Shown: positions 7,273 to 16,365 of the stretch, piece by piece | How the letters are laid out: each line of letters begins with the position of its first letter | How positions within the stretch are numbered: the stretch's first letter is position 1 | Assembly: GCA_016209885.1 (NCBI GenBank) | Contig: JACQVF010000024.1 | Coordinates: forward strand, 1-33,315 | Direction: 5' to 3' | Length of the DNA: 33,315 nucleotides | Source of the DNA: Gemmatimonadota bacterium | GTDB lineage: Bacteria > Gemmatimonadota > Gemmatimonadetes > Longimicrobiales > Gaopeijiaceae | The notes under the pieces: model-generated | What the model was told of the DNA's origin: nothing | Databases searched by the model: none | What the model saw: only the letters and a program-made list of their open reading frames with translations | Program-made: the position numbers and the translations under genes

Positions 7273-8049
7273 ATGAGCAAGAGGACCAATGATACCGTCG
7301 TCGAGAGGCTGTATGTCCTCGACGGGGGCTCGATAGAGCTCGACAAGAGCAGCATGACCTTCGGTCATGACCCGGGACAGAAGGTACGTGTCCCCACCCC
7401 GATCTACCTGATCAAGACACGAGACGACTTCGTCTTGTTCGATACGGGCTGGTATCCTCAGGCGATACCCATACTGGAAAGCATGGGCTTGAAGCCTGCG
7501 ATTGATCAGTCACGGGTGCTTCCCGGCGTCCTCCAGAGTCTAGGTCTGGACGTCCGGGACATCAGCAAGATCATCCTGTCGCACCTTCACGCCGACCATG
7601 CCGGAGGCATCCAATACTTCCCCGATGCCGAGCTCATCGTCCAGAAAGACGAGTATAGCTATGCGTTACACCCGCACAGCTTCAGCCAGCTCGCGTATCT
7701 CCGCAGCGCGATAGACTTTCCGTCATTCAAGTGGCGATTGATCGACGGCGACCAGGAGATCATGCCGGGCTTGACCGTGGTTCTCGCAAACGGGCATACG
7801 CCCGGCCTCCAGGCGCTGATCGTGGAGCTTCCGGAAGCAGGGACCATCATTCTCGCCAGTGACTCCTGCTACGTGAAGCGGAACATCGAGGAAGAGGTTA
7901 TCCCCGGAATCGTCTGGAATCCCACTCTGGCCCTCCACTCGATAACGAAACTCAAGACGCTCGCGAAGCTGCTGAACGGGACCGTCTATCCGAACCATGA
8001 CATCGAATTCTGGGATTCTCTGCGAAAGAGCCCAGATCATTACCGGTGA
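7273..8049 (+). CDS. Metallo-beta-lactamase-fold hydrolase, N-acyl homoserine lactonase-like
   Basis: This 258-aa protein carries the dinuclear metal motif HLHADH (104-109), His175 in NGHTPG, Asp197 in ASDSC and a C-terminal His242 (YPNHD). The layout (PTPIYLIKTRDDFVLFDTGW, then the metal site) is closest to AHL lactonases and similar lactone or ester hydrolases. Between two SDRs in a catabolic operon, it is more likely to open a lactone or cyclic intermediate than to quench quorum signals. ATG 7273 follows GAGTGAGG. An in-frame upstream start at 7213 lies inside the SDR gene and was rejected. The stop overlaps a GTG of the next frame. Confidence 0.87.
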   Translation: MSKRTNDTVVERLYVLDGGSIELDKSSMTFGHDPGQKVRVPTPIYLIKTRDDFVLFDTGWYPQAIPILESMGLKPAIDQSRVLPGVLQSLGLDVRDISKIILSHLHADHAGGIQYFPDAELIVQKDEYSYALHPHSFSQLAYLRSAIDFPSFKWRLIDGDQEIMPGLTVVLANGHTPGLQALIVELPEAGTIILASDSCYVKRNIEEEVIPGIVWNPTLALHSITKLKTLAKLLNGTVYPNHDIEFWDSLRKSPDHYR

Positions 8050-8066
8050 GAAAGAGGAGGGACCGA

Positions 8067-8909
8067 ATGGCTGCCGTTCGAGAAGCGATATCTGGCATTC
8101 CCGCCGACGACGATTTTCCCGGCCCCGATCCGGTGAAGGAACTATTCTCCCTGAGAGATCGGGTCGCGGTCATTTCCGGCGCCGCCTCGGGTCTAGGGCG
8201 GCAGATCGCGCTTGGCCTTGCGAGCGTCGGTGCCGACGTCGTCGGCGCGGATGTCAATCTGGAAGGCGTCGAGGAAACCATCGGCGAGGTACGAGCAATC
8301 GGCAGGCGGGGTGTGCCGCTGAAAGTGGACGTGACCCAGTGGAACGACGTCAGGGCGATGGTCGATCGCGCCGTTCAAGAATTCGGGCGGATCGACGTCG
8401 GATTCAATGTGCCGGGAATCAACATCCGGAAACCCGCCCTCGATCTGAGCCCCGAGGAGTACGACCAGGTTCTCGATGTCAATCTGAAGGGAATGTTCTT
8501 GTGCTGCAAGGCGCTCGGAGAGGTGATGGTGAGGCAGAAGCGAGGCAAGATCATCAACATCGCGTCGATATTCGGAAGCTGTGGCGCGCCTCGCATGTCG
8601 GCGTACGCCTCGAGCAAGGGCGGCATCGGCCAGTTGACCAAGGTTCTGGCGCTGGAGTGGGCCAAAGACAACGTCCAAGTAAACACCCTGGCCCCTGGAT
8701 ATCACATGACTTATGGGCCGATTGCGCGCCAATACCTCGAGACGGAAGAGGGAAGAACGATGATGCGGGCGATCGTCGAGAGGGTCCCGATGGGGAGGGT
8801 GGCGCACGCTTCGGAGATCATCGGTCCGGCGATCTTCCTGGCGTCTGATGCCGCGAGCTACATGACCGGCGCCCTCGTCGTTCCCGATGGCGGCTGGATT
8901 GCGCAATGA
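8067..8909 (+). CDS. Short-chain dehydrogenase/reductase with N-terminal extension
   Basis: This 280-aa SDR starts with about 30 extra residues (GIPADDDFPGPDPVKELFSL) before the Rossmann motif SGAASGLG (37-44). The catalytic set is Ser167, Tyr180 and Lys184 (YASSK), and the C-terminus ends in VVPDGG. The NNAG motif reads NVPG, an unusual variant. ATG 8067 is preferred because GAGGAGGG lies 5 nt upstream; the GTG at 8046, overlapping the previous stop, would add seven residues. Together with the SDR at 6456 it offers two successive alcohol/ketone oxidations. Confidence 0.9.
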   Translation: MAAVREAISGIPADDDFPGPDPVKELFSLRDRVAVISGAASGLGRQIALGLASVGADVVGADVNLEGVEETIGEVRAIGRRGVPLKVDVTQWNDVRAMVDRAVQEFGRIDVGFNVPGINIRKPALDLSPEEYDQVLDVNLKGMFLCCKALGEVMVRQKRGKIINIASIFGSCGAPRMSAYASSKGGIGQLTKVLALEWAKDNVQVNTLAPGYHMTYGPIARQYLETEEGRTMMRAIVERVPMGRVAHASEIIGPAIFLASDAASYMTGALVVPDGGWIAQ

Positions 8910-8931
8910 CGATCGGGGCCAGGAGGCGCGA

Positions 8932-10506
8932 GTGGATTTGATCGGGAATCGAGCGCTGCCCGACCTGCTGGCGGAGCAGGCGGAACGCCGCGGAGCTGTG
9001 ACCTTCCTCGTCTTCGAGGACAAGGCCGGCCGGCTTCAGGAGTTCACCTACCGCGACTTCGCCGCCCGAGTGGAGCGGGTCGCCGCCGCCTTCGACGCCC
9101 TCGGCGTCCGTCGGGGAGAGAAGGTCACTGTTCACTTGCCGAATTGCCCCGAGTTCTTGCTCGCCTGGTTCGGGCTGGCGACGCTCGGCGCGGTGACGGT
9201 GCCGTCCAACGTAGCCAACACCGGCGACGAAATGCTCCACGTCGTCAACAATTCCGACTCGGTCGCCATCGTGACCGAGCCGGCCTCCCTGCCGATGTTC
9301 TGGCAGATCTTGGATCGCTGTCCGGCCGTGCGCCGGATCGCCCTGGCTCGAACTGACAAGCCGCACGAAGGCGTCGTTCTGTTCGACGAGATCATCAGGG
9401 CGGCCGCGGTGCCACCGACGTTCGCTGCCATCAACCCGGAAACCGAGCTCGAGATGATCTTCACGTCGGGCACGACTGCCCGGCCGAAGGGCGTCGTGCT
9501 CACTCACGCCAATGCTCTCCGCTCCGGAGAGCGGATGGTCGAGCATCTTTCGATGCGGCCGGGCGATCGTGTCCTCACGGCCTTGCCAGCGTTTCACGTC
9601 AACGCTCAGTCGACCACGATCTTGAGCTCGCTCACCGTCGGTGCAACCTGCATCCTGCTCGAGGCGTTCAGCGCGACCAGGTTCTGGCAGCAGATCCGCG
9701 ACCACGAAGCGACCTGCACCAGCCTGGTCGCGGCGCTGCTGCGAACCATCGCCGCCCAGCCGCCGGCGCCCGGGGACCGCAAACACCGGCTCCGAGCGGT
9801 CTTCTTCGCGATCAACGTCACCGACCAGGAGAAGGAGGCGTTCGAGAAGCGGTTCGGGGTCGAGTTGCTGAACGGCTACGGGCTCTCCGAAGCAATGACG
9901 GTCGTGACCGCCGTGCCGACTCATGGCCCGAAGAAGTGGCCTTCGATCGGACGACCCGTCGTCGACCGAGAGGTGCGGATCGTCGACGAAACGGACCGCG
10001 AGGTCTCTCCCGGCACCGTCGGCGAGATCGTCGTGAGAGGCGTGCCCGGGCGCACGATCATGAAGGGCTACTACAAGGATCCCGTCGCGACGGCCGCAGC
10101 GGTGCGCGATGGCTGGCTCCACACCGGGGACCACGGCTACATGGACGAGCAGGGCTGGTTCTACTTCTTCGACCGGAAGAAGGACGTCATCAAGCGCGGA
10201 GGCGAAAACGTCTCGGCGAGCGAGGTCGAGCGGGTTCTCGCCGAGCATCCCGGCATCCTCGAGGCCGCCGTCATCGCCGTGCCCGACCCGATCAAGGACG
10301 AGGCGGTCAAAGCATTCGTCGTCCTCCGGGAGACCCTATCCCTGACGGTCGAGGAGATAGTAGCCTATTGCGCGACGCGCCTCGCGAAGTTCAAGGTCCC
10401 GTCCTTCGTCGAGATCCGGGCGGCCCTGCCGAAGACCTCGATCGGTAAGGTCGAAAAGAAGGTGCTGCGAGAGGAGCCCGCCGCAACGGCCACGCTCCAA
10501 GAATGA
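8932..10506 (+). CDS. AMP-dependent acyl-CoA synthetase (class I adenylate-forming, CaiC-like)
   Basis: This 524-aa ligase has the expected core motifs: the P-loop IFTSGTTARPKGVVLTH (Ala where Gly is usual), LLNGYGLSEAMT, the hinge region GWLHTGDHGYMDEQGWFYF, FDRKKDVIKRGGENVSASEV and the C-terminal catalytic Lys in LPKTSIGKVEKKVL. It should activate a carboxylic acid to its CoA ester, the entry step for the CoA-dependent enzymes encoded upstream. GTG 8932 was chosen because AGGAGG lies 5 nt before it. It begins 22 bp after the SDR stop. The substrate is unknown; crotonobetaine/carnitine ligases are the nearest recognisable type. Confidence 0.92.
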   Translation: MDLIGNRALPDLLAEQAERRGAVTFLVFEDKAGRLQEFTYRDFAARVERVAAAFDALGVRRGEKVTVHLPNCPEFLLAWFGLATLGAVTVPSNVANTGDEMLHVVNNSDSVAIVTEPASLPMFWQILDRCPAVRRIALARTDKPHEGVVLFDEIIRAAAVPPTFAAINPETELEMIFTSGTTARPKGVVLTHANALRSGERMVEHLSMRPGDRVLTALPAFHVNAQSTTILSSLTVGATCILLEAFSATRFWQQIRDHEATCTSLVAALLRTIAAQPPAPGDRKHRLRAVFFAINVTDQEKEAFEKRFGVELLNGYGLSEAMTVVTAVPTHGPKKWPSIGRPVVDREVRIVDETDREVSPGTVGEIVVRGVPGRTIMKGYYKDPVATAAAVRDGWLHTGDHGYMDEQGWFYFFDRKKDVIKRGGENVSASEVERVLAEHPGILEAAVIAVPDPIKDEAVKAFVVLRETLSLTVEEIVAYCATRLAKFKVPSFVEIRAALPKTSIGKVEKKVLREEPAATATLQE

Positions 10507-10526
10507 GGGGATCGGAAACGAGCGCC

Positions 10527-11701
10527 ATGACGACCAGTGACCCGGCGGTTGCCGAGCGGCTCGGCAGGTTCGTGCACGATATGCGCTTCGAAGACCTGCC
10601 CAGGGCGGTCGTCGAGAAGATGCGAGTCATCACCCTGCACGACGTCGGCGTGGCGCTGGCCGGCTACCCATCAGCCAGGCCGTTCTGGAACTCGATCCGT
10701 CGCCGGGCGACGTTGGGTGAGGGGACGGCCACTCTGCTCGTCGAGGGTTTGCGGGCCGCGCCGGCTCTCACCGCTCGACCCCTCGTGGGTTCCGGGCAAC
10801 CCCGATCTACGGGCCGCTCGGCGCCGCGGCCGCTGCGGCGAAGCTGATGGGCCTCTCGCTCGATCAGACGATAGAAGCGATCGCGATCGCGACCAGCTTG
10901 AGCGGTGGACTCAATCAGACGTGGGTCGATGGCTCGAAGGAGTGGCGGTTTCAGGTGGGCCAGGCCGCTCGCGGCGGAATCCTGGCCGCTGAGCTCGCAG
11001 CCGACGGTGGAACCGGAGCCCGGCACGCCTTCGAAGGACCGGCGGGGTTCTTCCACGCCTTTGCCGGCGACCGTTCACTCGCGGCCGGCTGTGGCGCCCA
11101 CTTGGGTCAGAACTGGGAAACGCTCACCGTCACCTTCAAGCTCTATCCGGTCTGCGCGATCCTCCAGACTCCGGTGACGGCGCTCGTCCGACTGATCGAC
11201 CAGCACGGTCTGCGCGCCGACCAGGTCGCGAGCCTGCGGCTCTGCCTGAACCCCTACGAGGCTGCCTATCCCGGCATCGACAGAGCCGGGCCATTCAACG
11301 ACGTCGGCGCGACCCTGATGAGCGCCCAGTTCTGTTTGGGCGCGACCCTAACCCACGGCGAGGTCCGGCTGCCGCATCTGTACCGGTTCGCAGCGCCGGA
11401 GTACGAGCGGCTCTGGCCCCGGATCGCGGTCTTGCCCCAGGAAGGATTGGGCCAGGCCTGTTGTCGGATCGAGGTCAACACGATCGATGGCCGAACGCTT
11501 GCCGACGAGCTGATCGCCGGACCAGACACCTTCAATTACACGGCGACCGAAGAGGCGGACCTGATTCGCGGCCTCGGACCCGAGATCGACTTGCCGGCCG
11601 AGCGGCTGGAGGCCTTCATCGACCTTGCCCTCCAGATCGACACGCTGCCGTCCGTCCGGCCGCTCCTCGAAGCGACGCGCATCTCCACCCCGGTTGGCTA
11701 G
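10527..11701 (+). pseudogene. MmgE/PrpD family protein, internal deletion and frameshift
   Basis: The N-terminal piece (AERLGRFVHDMRFEDLPRAV, LHDVGVALAG, LLVEGLRAAPALTA) and the C-terminal piece (IYGPLGAAAAAAKLMGLSLD, then LNQTWVDGSKEWRFQVGQAA) are both clear MmgE/PrpD sequence but lie in different frames, meeting near 10785-10800. Family proteins are about 450 residues; together the pieces give about 390. The section normally between ALTAR and GFRxTPIYGPLG, with the HA-DFDDTH region, is missing, so some 60-100 codons have been lost. MmgE/PrpD proteins dehydrate citrate-like acids or act in other catabolic routes. It follows the ligase closely and is the last gene of the operon, facing the regulator at 11725. 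Confidence 0.85.
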
Positions 11702-11724
11702 CGCCTCTCAGAACTCCCTGCTTC

Positions 11725-13533
11725 TCACCCGCGTGGGCCGGACGGCGGATCATGCCGACGGATGCCGAGCCTTCTCATACGACCGCGCAACGTGCTCGGG
11801 TGCAGACCCAAGGCTTCCGCCGCACCATCCTCCCCTTCTATTTTCCACTTGTGCTCTTCCAGAACACTCACTGTGTATTGGCGTTCGGCGGCCAACAATC
11901 TCTTTCTGAAGTCGACAGCAGAGCCCACCGACTCGCAAGGGATGGAGGGATCAGACGGTAGAGCAGTCCCCCTCTCCGAGACAGGCAACCTTTCCGCCAA
12001 GCGCAGAACATCTCCCTCGCTGCAAATGACGGCACGCTCAATCACGTTCTGCAGCTCCCTGATGTTGCCGGGCCAGTCGTATTCCACCAAAGTACCCATC
12101 ACCGCTTGTGGTACGCGTTCGATCGGCTTCCCCACCTTCTTCGCGCACCTCGCCACGAAATGCCGCACCAAGCTCGGTACGTCCTCCTTCCGAACACGGA
12201 GGGGCGGTAGACTGATCGGAAACACGTTCAGACGGTACCAGAGATCCTGCCGGAAGTTCCGTGATTGGACCTCTTGTTCGAGGTGGCGATTGGTGGCCGC
12301 GATGACCCGAACATCGACCTTGATCGTCCGTGAGCTCCCGAGCCTCTCGAATTCGCCCTCCTGAATGACCCTGAGCAACTTGGACTGCAGGGCCAAAGGC
12401 AGTTCCCCTATCTCGTCGAGAAAAATCGTCCCGCCGTTCGCAAGCTCGAACCGGCCCAGTCGCCTGTCGTGAGCTCCCGTGAATGAGCCCTGTTCGTGGC
12501 CGAACAACTCGCTTTCGATCAAGTTGGAAGGGAGCGCAGCGCAATCCACTTTTACCAACGGCCGATCCTTACGTTTGCTCGCACTGTGAATCGCCCGTGC
12601 AACCAGCTCCTTTCCCGTTCCAGTCTCGCCCAAGATGAGAACGGTCGTATCGGTCGGAGCGACCTGTTCTATCTTGAAGAGAACGTACTTGAGAGCGTCG
12701 CTCTCACCGACGATATTCTCGAAATCGTGCTGTAGCTTGATCTCCTCCTGAAGATACGTGCATTCGGCCCGCAGTCTTTCCTTCAGCTGACTGATCTCCG
12801 CGAACGCCTTCAGGAGTGCCGCTTCCGATTCCTTCCGACTCGAAATATCGATTGCCACGCCCACGAGGTAGTCTGTCCCCTCGATGGTGACCCGCCTGCC
12901 ACTTGCATAGTAAGGCACTTTGCGACCGTCCGTGGTCAGAAAGCCATATTCGAGAGAGGCGTGCCCTTTCCGGAACCCTTCCCGTATGGCCTCGTCGACT
13001 TTCGGTCGATCCTCCAAGCTCACCCTGAGCCCCACGCTGCGATTCAACATCTCTGACGCGGGATACCCCATGAAAGCTTCGACCTTCTTGTTCCACCTCA
13101 CGTACCGAGCTTGTTCGTCCATCATGAAGAAGAAGCCGGGTATGCTCTCGATGATCGCGTCGGAGATCCTTGCATCGTCGAGTGGGCTTTCTTCCGCTTT
13201 CTGTCGGCTCACAGCGTTCGAAAAGACGCGGGCAACGAGTCGCAGCTGTCGGAGGAGTTCTTCTGACCAGGTTCGTTCGGCGCGAAAGCAAGAAAGAGAG
13301 AGGGCTCCCCAAAACGCCGGGCCTGCCGTGAGAGGGACAGTGACTTCCGACTGAAGGCCTGATCTCGAGAAAGCTTCTTTCTCGAGGATCGCAGCCGCAG
13401 GGAGCTCGTCGGGTCTCGAGAACGTCACCATCTCCTGGCGAAGCAGTGTTTCCGTGACCCATGGAAACTCGGTGGCCGTAAAAATGGTCCTCCCCGGGCC
13501 CGTATCCCCCCCGGGTACGGCGGCGGGGATCAT
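11725..13533 (-). CDS. Sigma54-dependent transcriptional activator (GAF-PAS-AAA+-Fis), N-terminally truncated
   Basis: The frame encodes 602 residues: a partial GAF domain (about 19-110), PAS (118-238), AAA+ with Walker A GETGTGKE (302-309), the sigma54 contact loop GSFTGA (349-354, normally GAFTGA), Walker B TIFLDE (369-374), and a C-terminal Fis-type helix-turn-helix ([20 protein letters not shown]). It should remodel sigma54 polymerase at -24/-12 promoters in response to a ligand. The first 18 residues are encoded by the 106-bp repeat, and the GAF domain begins in its middle, so the original N-terminus has been replaced. It is convergent with the operon, 23 bp from the MmgE/PrpD stop, and is the obvious candidate regulator of both divergent promoters. 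Loss of sensor sequence could make it inactive or ligand-independent. Confidence 0.88.
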   Translation of the reverse strand: MIPAAVPGGDTGPGRTIFTATEFPWVTETLLRQEMVTFSRPDELPAAAILEKEAFSRSGLQSEVTVPLTAGPAFWGALSLSCFRAERTWSEELLRQLRLVARVFSNAVSRQKAEESPLDDARISDAIIESIPGFFFMMDEQARYVRWNKKVEAFMGYPASEMLNRSVGLRVSLEDRPKVDEAIREGFRKGHASLEYGFLTTDGRKVPYYASGRRVTIEGTDYLVGVAIDISSRKESEAALLKAFAEISQLKERLRAECTYLQEEIKLQHDFENIVGESDALKYVLFKIEQVAPTDTTVLILGETGTGKELVARAIHSASKRKDRPLVKVDCAALPSNLIESELFGHEQGSFTGAHDRRLGRFELANGGTIFLDEIGELPLALQSKLLRVIQEGEFERLGSSRTIKVDVRVIAATNRHLEQEVQSRNFRQDLWYRLNVFPISLPPLRVRKEDVPSLVRHFVARCAKKVGKPIERVPQAVMGTLVEYDWPGNIRELQNVIERAVICSEGDVLRLAERLPVSERGTALPSDPSIPCESVGSAVDFRKRLLAAERQYTVSVLEEHKWKIEGEDGAAEALGLHPSTLRGRMRRLGIRRHDPPSGPRG

Positions 13534-13584
13534 GTCAGAGATTGAAGCTTTACGTCAACTCAGCCGCTTATACTGACTATCCTC
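13479..13584 (+). repeat. Junction element copy 2, long form (106 bp)
   Basis: This copy begins TAAAAATGGTCCTCCCCGGG, passes through a C-rich imperfect dyad and ATGTCAGAGATTGAAG, and ends CTTATACTGACTATCCTC. It agrees with 15668-15774 except for two substitutions and one C in a homopolymer. Inside it a short frame reads [14 protein letters not shown] and stops, which looks like the start of a longer coding sequence cut off. It supplies the start codon of the regulator on the minus strand and ends just before the Shine-Dalgarno site of the amine oxidase. Confidence 0.85.
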
Positions 13585-13602
13585 CGGAGGAGGCGCACCG
13601 AG

Positions 13603-15450
13603 ATGAGCGACCCGATCCGCGCGAGCCGCAGGACGTTTCTCAAGGTCGTCGGCTGTGCCCTCGGCAGCGCTTCGCTCCCGCTGACTGCCGGGAGCGCCCG
13701 CGGAGACGAGGCCGGCAACCCCGATGTGATCGTCATCGGGGGAGGGTTCGCCGGAGTCACTGCCGCGCGCGAGCTCCGGCACCAGGGACTTCGCGTGCTG
13801 CTCCTCGAAGCGCGCAATCGCCTCGGCGGCCGGACGTTCGCCGTCCCGGTCGGCGACGGGATCTTCGAGCTCGGGGGCACGTGGGTCCATTCGACGCAGC
13901 CGCACGTGTGGGCAGAGGTCAACCGCTACGGCCTCCCGCTCGTCGAGACGCCCGACGCGCTTCCCGACCGGATCCTGTGGTGGAACGGCGAGAAGGTCCG
14001 CGAGGCGGGGCTTCTCGACATGGTTCCTCTCGCCCGCGCCGCCCTTTGCGCGAGCGCCGACGACGTCACCCCCGAGCTTCCTGTCTCCGCGCTCGCGGGA
14101 TTCACGCTCCTCGACGGGCTCATGTCGGAGTTCCATGCGGAGGCAGGCGCCGCCTTTCCCCGCCCCTTCGACCCCTTCTGGTCGGACACGTGGAGGGATC
14201 TCGACCGCTTCTCGATCCGCGATCGCCTCGACGCGATGGACCTCTCGAGCGACCGCCGCGCCCTTCTCGAGGGCGCTCTCGGCGCCAGCGCGCACGGAGA
14301 CTTCGCCGAAGCCGGACTCGCCGACATGCTGCGCTGGTGGGCGCTCTCGGGAAACGACCTCCAGCGCTACTCGGACAGCGTCGCGCGCTATCGACTCCGC
14401 GACGGAACGACGAGCCTCATCGACGCAATCGTCGCCGACGGCAGACCCGACGTGCGGCACCAGAGCCCAGTCGCCCGCGTCTCCCAGGCGGCCGATCACG
14501 TCGAAGTCACGACCGAGGGCGGCGAAACCTTCCGCGCCCGCGCCGCGATCGCCGCACTTCCGATGAACGTCCTCGCGAACATCGAGTTCTCTCCCGCGCT
14601 CGATCCCGAGAAGCTCGCCGCGTCGAAGGAGCGCCACGCCGGAGCCGGCGTCAAGGCCTACGTCCGCGTACGCGGAAACGTTCCGAATCTCCTCGCCCTC
14701 GCGCCGGAGACCGAGGCCTTCACGACGATCATGACTGCGCACGGAGGCAAGGACGGCGGCGTCCTGATCGCATTCGGCACCAACCCGAAGCGGATCGACG
14801 TCCACTCGAAGGCGGCGGTGCAGGCAGCCGTGCGCCGCTTCCTCCCCGACGCCGAGGTGACCGACGTCTTCGCCTACGACTGGCATCTCGATCCCTACTC
14901 GCTCGGCACCTGGTGCATCTTCCGGAAGGGGCAGATGACCCGGTACCTCGCCGCCCTGCGCAAGCCCGAGGGGCTCGTTCACTTCGCCGGCGGCGACATC
15001 GCCCTCGGATGGCGCGGCTTCATCGACGGCGCGATCGAGAGCGGAATCCGCGTGGCGCGAGACGTGAGCGACCACCTCGCTGGCCGCACTCCCGGCCAGG
15101 CGCACGCGGCGCCCCTCGCTGCGGCCGGGGCCGCCGCACACGCACCGGCGACGGCCACCGGCGACACCGCGTTCGGCGCGTGCGCCGTATGCCACCCGCA
15201 CGACGAGTCGGGCCGCTCCGGCGTCGGGCCGAACCTGCACGGCGTCGTCGGAAGGAAGGCCGCGAGCGACCCGTCGTTCGCCTACTCCGACGCCCTTCGT
15301 TCGCGCGGAGTCGAGTGGACGGAACAGGAGCTCGACGCGTTCCTTGCGGACCCACGCGCCTATGCCCCGGGAACGACCATGCCCTTCGCCGGCCTCACGG
15401 ACCCGGCCGAGCGTGCGGCCGTGATCCGCTTCCTCACCCGGGGCAAGTAG
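13603..15450 (+). CDS. Tat-exported flavin amine oxidase fused to a class I cytochrome c
   Basis: This 615-aa protein starts with a twin-arginine signal (SRRTFLKVVG, residues 8-17). An FAD-dependent monoamine oxidase domain follows, with the dinucleotide motif VIVIGGGFAGVTAARELR (about 43-60), EARNRLGGRTF and the C-terminal FAGGDIALGWRGFIDGAIES. After an Ala/Pro-rich linker comes a cytochrome c domain: CAVCH haem site at 527-531, GPNLHGVVGRKA typical of mitochondrial-type cytochrome c, and the distal Met593 in TTMPFAG. It should oxidise an amine in the periplasm and pass electrons to its own haem. GGAGGAG lies upstream of ATG 13603. Both sides are bounded by the long junction element. The domain call is firm; the substrate is unknown. 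Confidence 0.93.
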   Translation: MSDPIRASRRTFLKVVGCALGSASLPLTAGSARGDEAGNPDVIVIGGGFAGVTAARELRHQGLRVLLLEARNRLGGRTFAVPVGDGIFELGGTWVHSTQPHVWAEVNRYGLPLVETPDALPDRILWWNGEKVREAGLLDMVPLARAALCASADDVTPELPVSALAGFTLLDGLMSEFHAEAGAAFPRPFDPFWSDTWRDLDRFSIRDRLDAMDLSSDRRALLEGALGASAHGDFAEAGLADMLRWWALSGNDLQRYSDSVARYRLRDGTTSLIDAIVADGRPDVRHQSPVARVSQAADHVEVTTEGGETFRARAAIAALPMNVLANIEFSPALDPEKLAASKERHAGAGVKAYVRVRGNVPNLLALAPETEAFTTIMTAHGGKDGGVLIAFGTNPKRIDVHSKAAVQAAVRRFLPDAEVTDVFAYDWHLDPYSLGTWCIFRKGQMTRYLAALRKPEGLVHFAGGDIALGWRGFIDGAIESGIRVARDVSDHLAGRTPGQAHAAPLAAAGAAAHAPATATGDTAFGACAVCHPHDESGRSGVGPNLHGVVGRKAASDPSFAYSDALRSRGVEWTEQELDAFLADPRAYAPGTTMPFAGLTDPAERAAVIRFLTRGK

Positions 15451-15489
15451 GCCGCGGGCGCATCGCGGCAGGCGAGGCATCTTCCCGGG

Positions 15490-15667
15490 ATGGCGCGAGG
15501 AAGGGCGAGCAGACGGACCGCGACGGTCGCCGCGGGAGCGCTGCTCGGGATCGCGCTGGGGGCTCCGGTGGGCGCAGAGCCTGGCCTCGGACCGGCACCG
15601 CGCGACGGGCGAGGGCGCTTCCAGAACGAAGCCGGCGAGCTGTCTCGGCCAGGGCCCGACGTCATGC
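15490..15667 (+). pseudogene. Truncated secreted protein, N-terminal fragment
   Basis: ATG 15490 opens a signal-peptide-like sequence (RTATVAAGALLGIALGAPVG, cleavage near GAEP) followed by about 33 residues (DGRGRFQNEAGELSRPGPDV) before the frame enters the junction element and stops at 15735. The RFQN segment is reminiscent of the mature N-terminus of exported metallo-beta-lactamase-fold proteins, but the piece is too short to assign. It lies 39 bp after the amine oxidase-cytochrome c stop, so it may have been the second gene of that unit before truncation. Confidence 0.4.
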
Positions 15668-15774
15668 TAAAAATGGTCCTCCCCGGGCCCGTATCCCCCC
15701 CCGGGTACGGCGGCGGGGATCATGTCGGAGATTGAAGCTTTACGTCAACCCAGCCGCTTATACTGACTATCCTC
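15668..15774 (+). repeat. Junction element copy 3, long form (107 bp)
   Basis: This is the second long copy, in the same orientation as 13479-13584. The two enclose a module of about 2.1 kb with the amine oxidase-cytochrome c gene. It joins a truncated secreted-protein gene on the left to a transposase lacking its N-terminus on the right. Confidence 0.85.
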
Positions 15775-15775
15775 T

Positions 15776-16345
15776 GCCGAGGTCTCCGCTCTGCCGCCGT
15801 CCGCCTGGCGACAGGTCACCCTCGATGTCCCGGCCCGCAAGTACAAGACCCCGAGGGTCTACAGCGCGTCCGTTCGGCTCGAGGGGTCCACCTTCCGTCA
15901 GCTCTTCGTCCTCGACCTCGGCCACGAGGAGCCGACGATCCTGTTGACCAACGACCAGCGCACGACCCCTCAGAAGCTTCTCACTCGCTACGCCCAGCGC
16001 ATGCTCATCGAGAACGCTCTCTCGGACGCCGTACGATTCTTCCACATGGACGCGCTCTCCTCGGCAGTCGGGCTGAAGGTGGACTTCGACATGGCGCTCC
16101 TGGTCGTCGCCAGCGGCCTCTACCGGCTTCTCGCCCGCAGGATGCGCGGCTATGCTGATGCTCAGGCGCGTCACATCTTTCGCGATCTCATCGACACTCC
16201 CGCCGATGTGACCGTCTCCGGACGCGAGGTGCTCGTGCGCTTCCATCGCCGCGCCCACCTGCCAATCATCCTCGCCTCGGGTCTCCTCAACTCCTCCGTC
16301 AGGGTCCCGTGGTGGAACGGCTTCTCGCTCCGGATGACCGCGTAG
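15776..16345 (+). pseudogene. DDE-type transposase, C-terminal fragment
   Basis: The open frame of about 190 codons runs out of the junction element with no proper start (the first possible start is TTG 15944). It matches the C-terminal part of a DDE transposase: LLTRYAQRMLIENALSDAVR, FFHMDALSSAVGLKVDFDMA, LLVVASGLYRLLARRMRGY and the ending VPWWNGFSLRMTA. Full-length relatives are more than twice as long, so the N-terminus with the first catalytic acids is gone. The IS family could not be named with certainty. The 119-bp repeat begins 20 bp after the stop. Confidence 0.8.
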
Positions 16346-16365
16346 CTGGCGTGATAGAGCCGCCC

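Noticed and set aside
7273..8049. A quorum-quenching role for the metallo-beta-lactamase-fold gene
   Set aside because: The fold fits AHL lactonases, but the gene sits between two SDRs in a catabolic operon and no quorum genes are nearby.
8818..10248. A 476-codon minus-strand frame opposite the acyl-CoA ligase
   Set aside because: Mirror frame, His/Arg/Asp-rich without motifs.
13555..15480. A 641-codon open frame on the minus strand opposite the amine oxidase
   Set aside because: Antisense shadow; no motif, and its composition mirrors the third-position GC of the real gene.
13542..15947. An 801-codon open frame on the plus strand over the amine oxidase gene
   Set aside because: It is a frame shadow in high-GC DNA, extremely Arg-rich. 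The amine oxidase-cytochrome c frame has motifs throughout.
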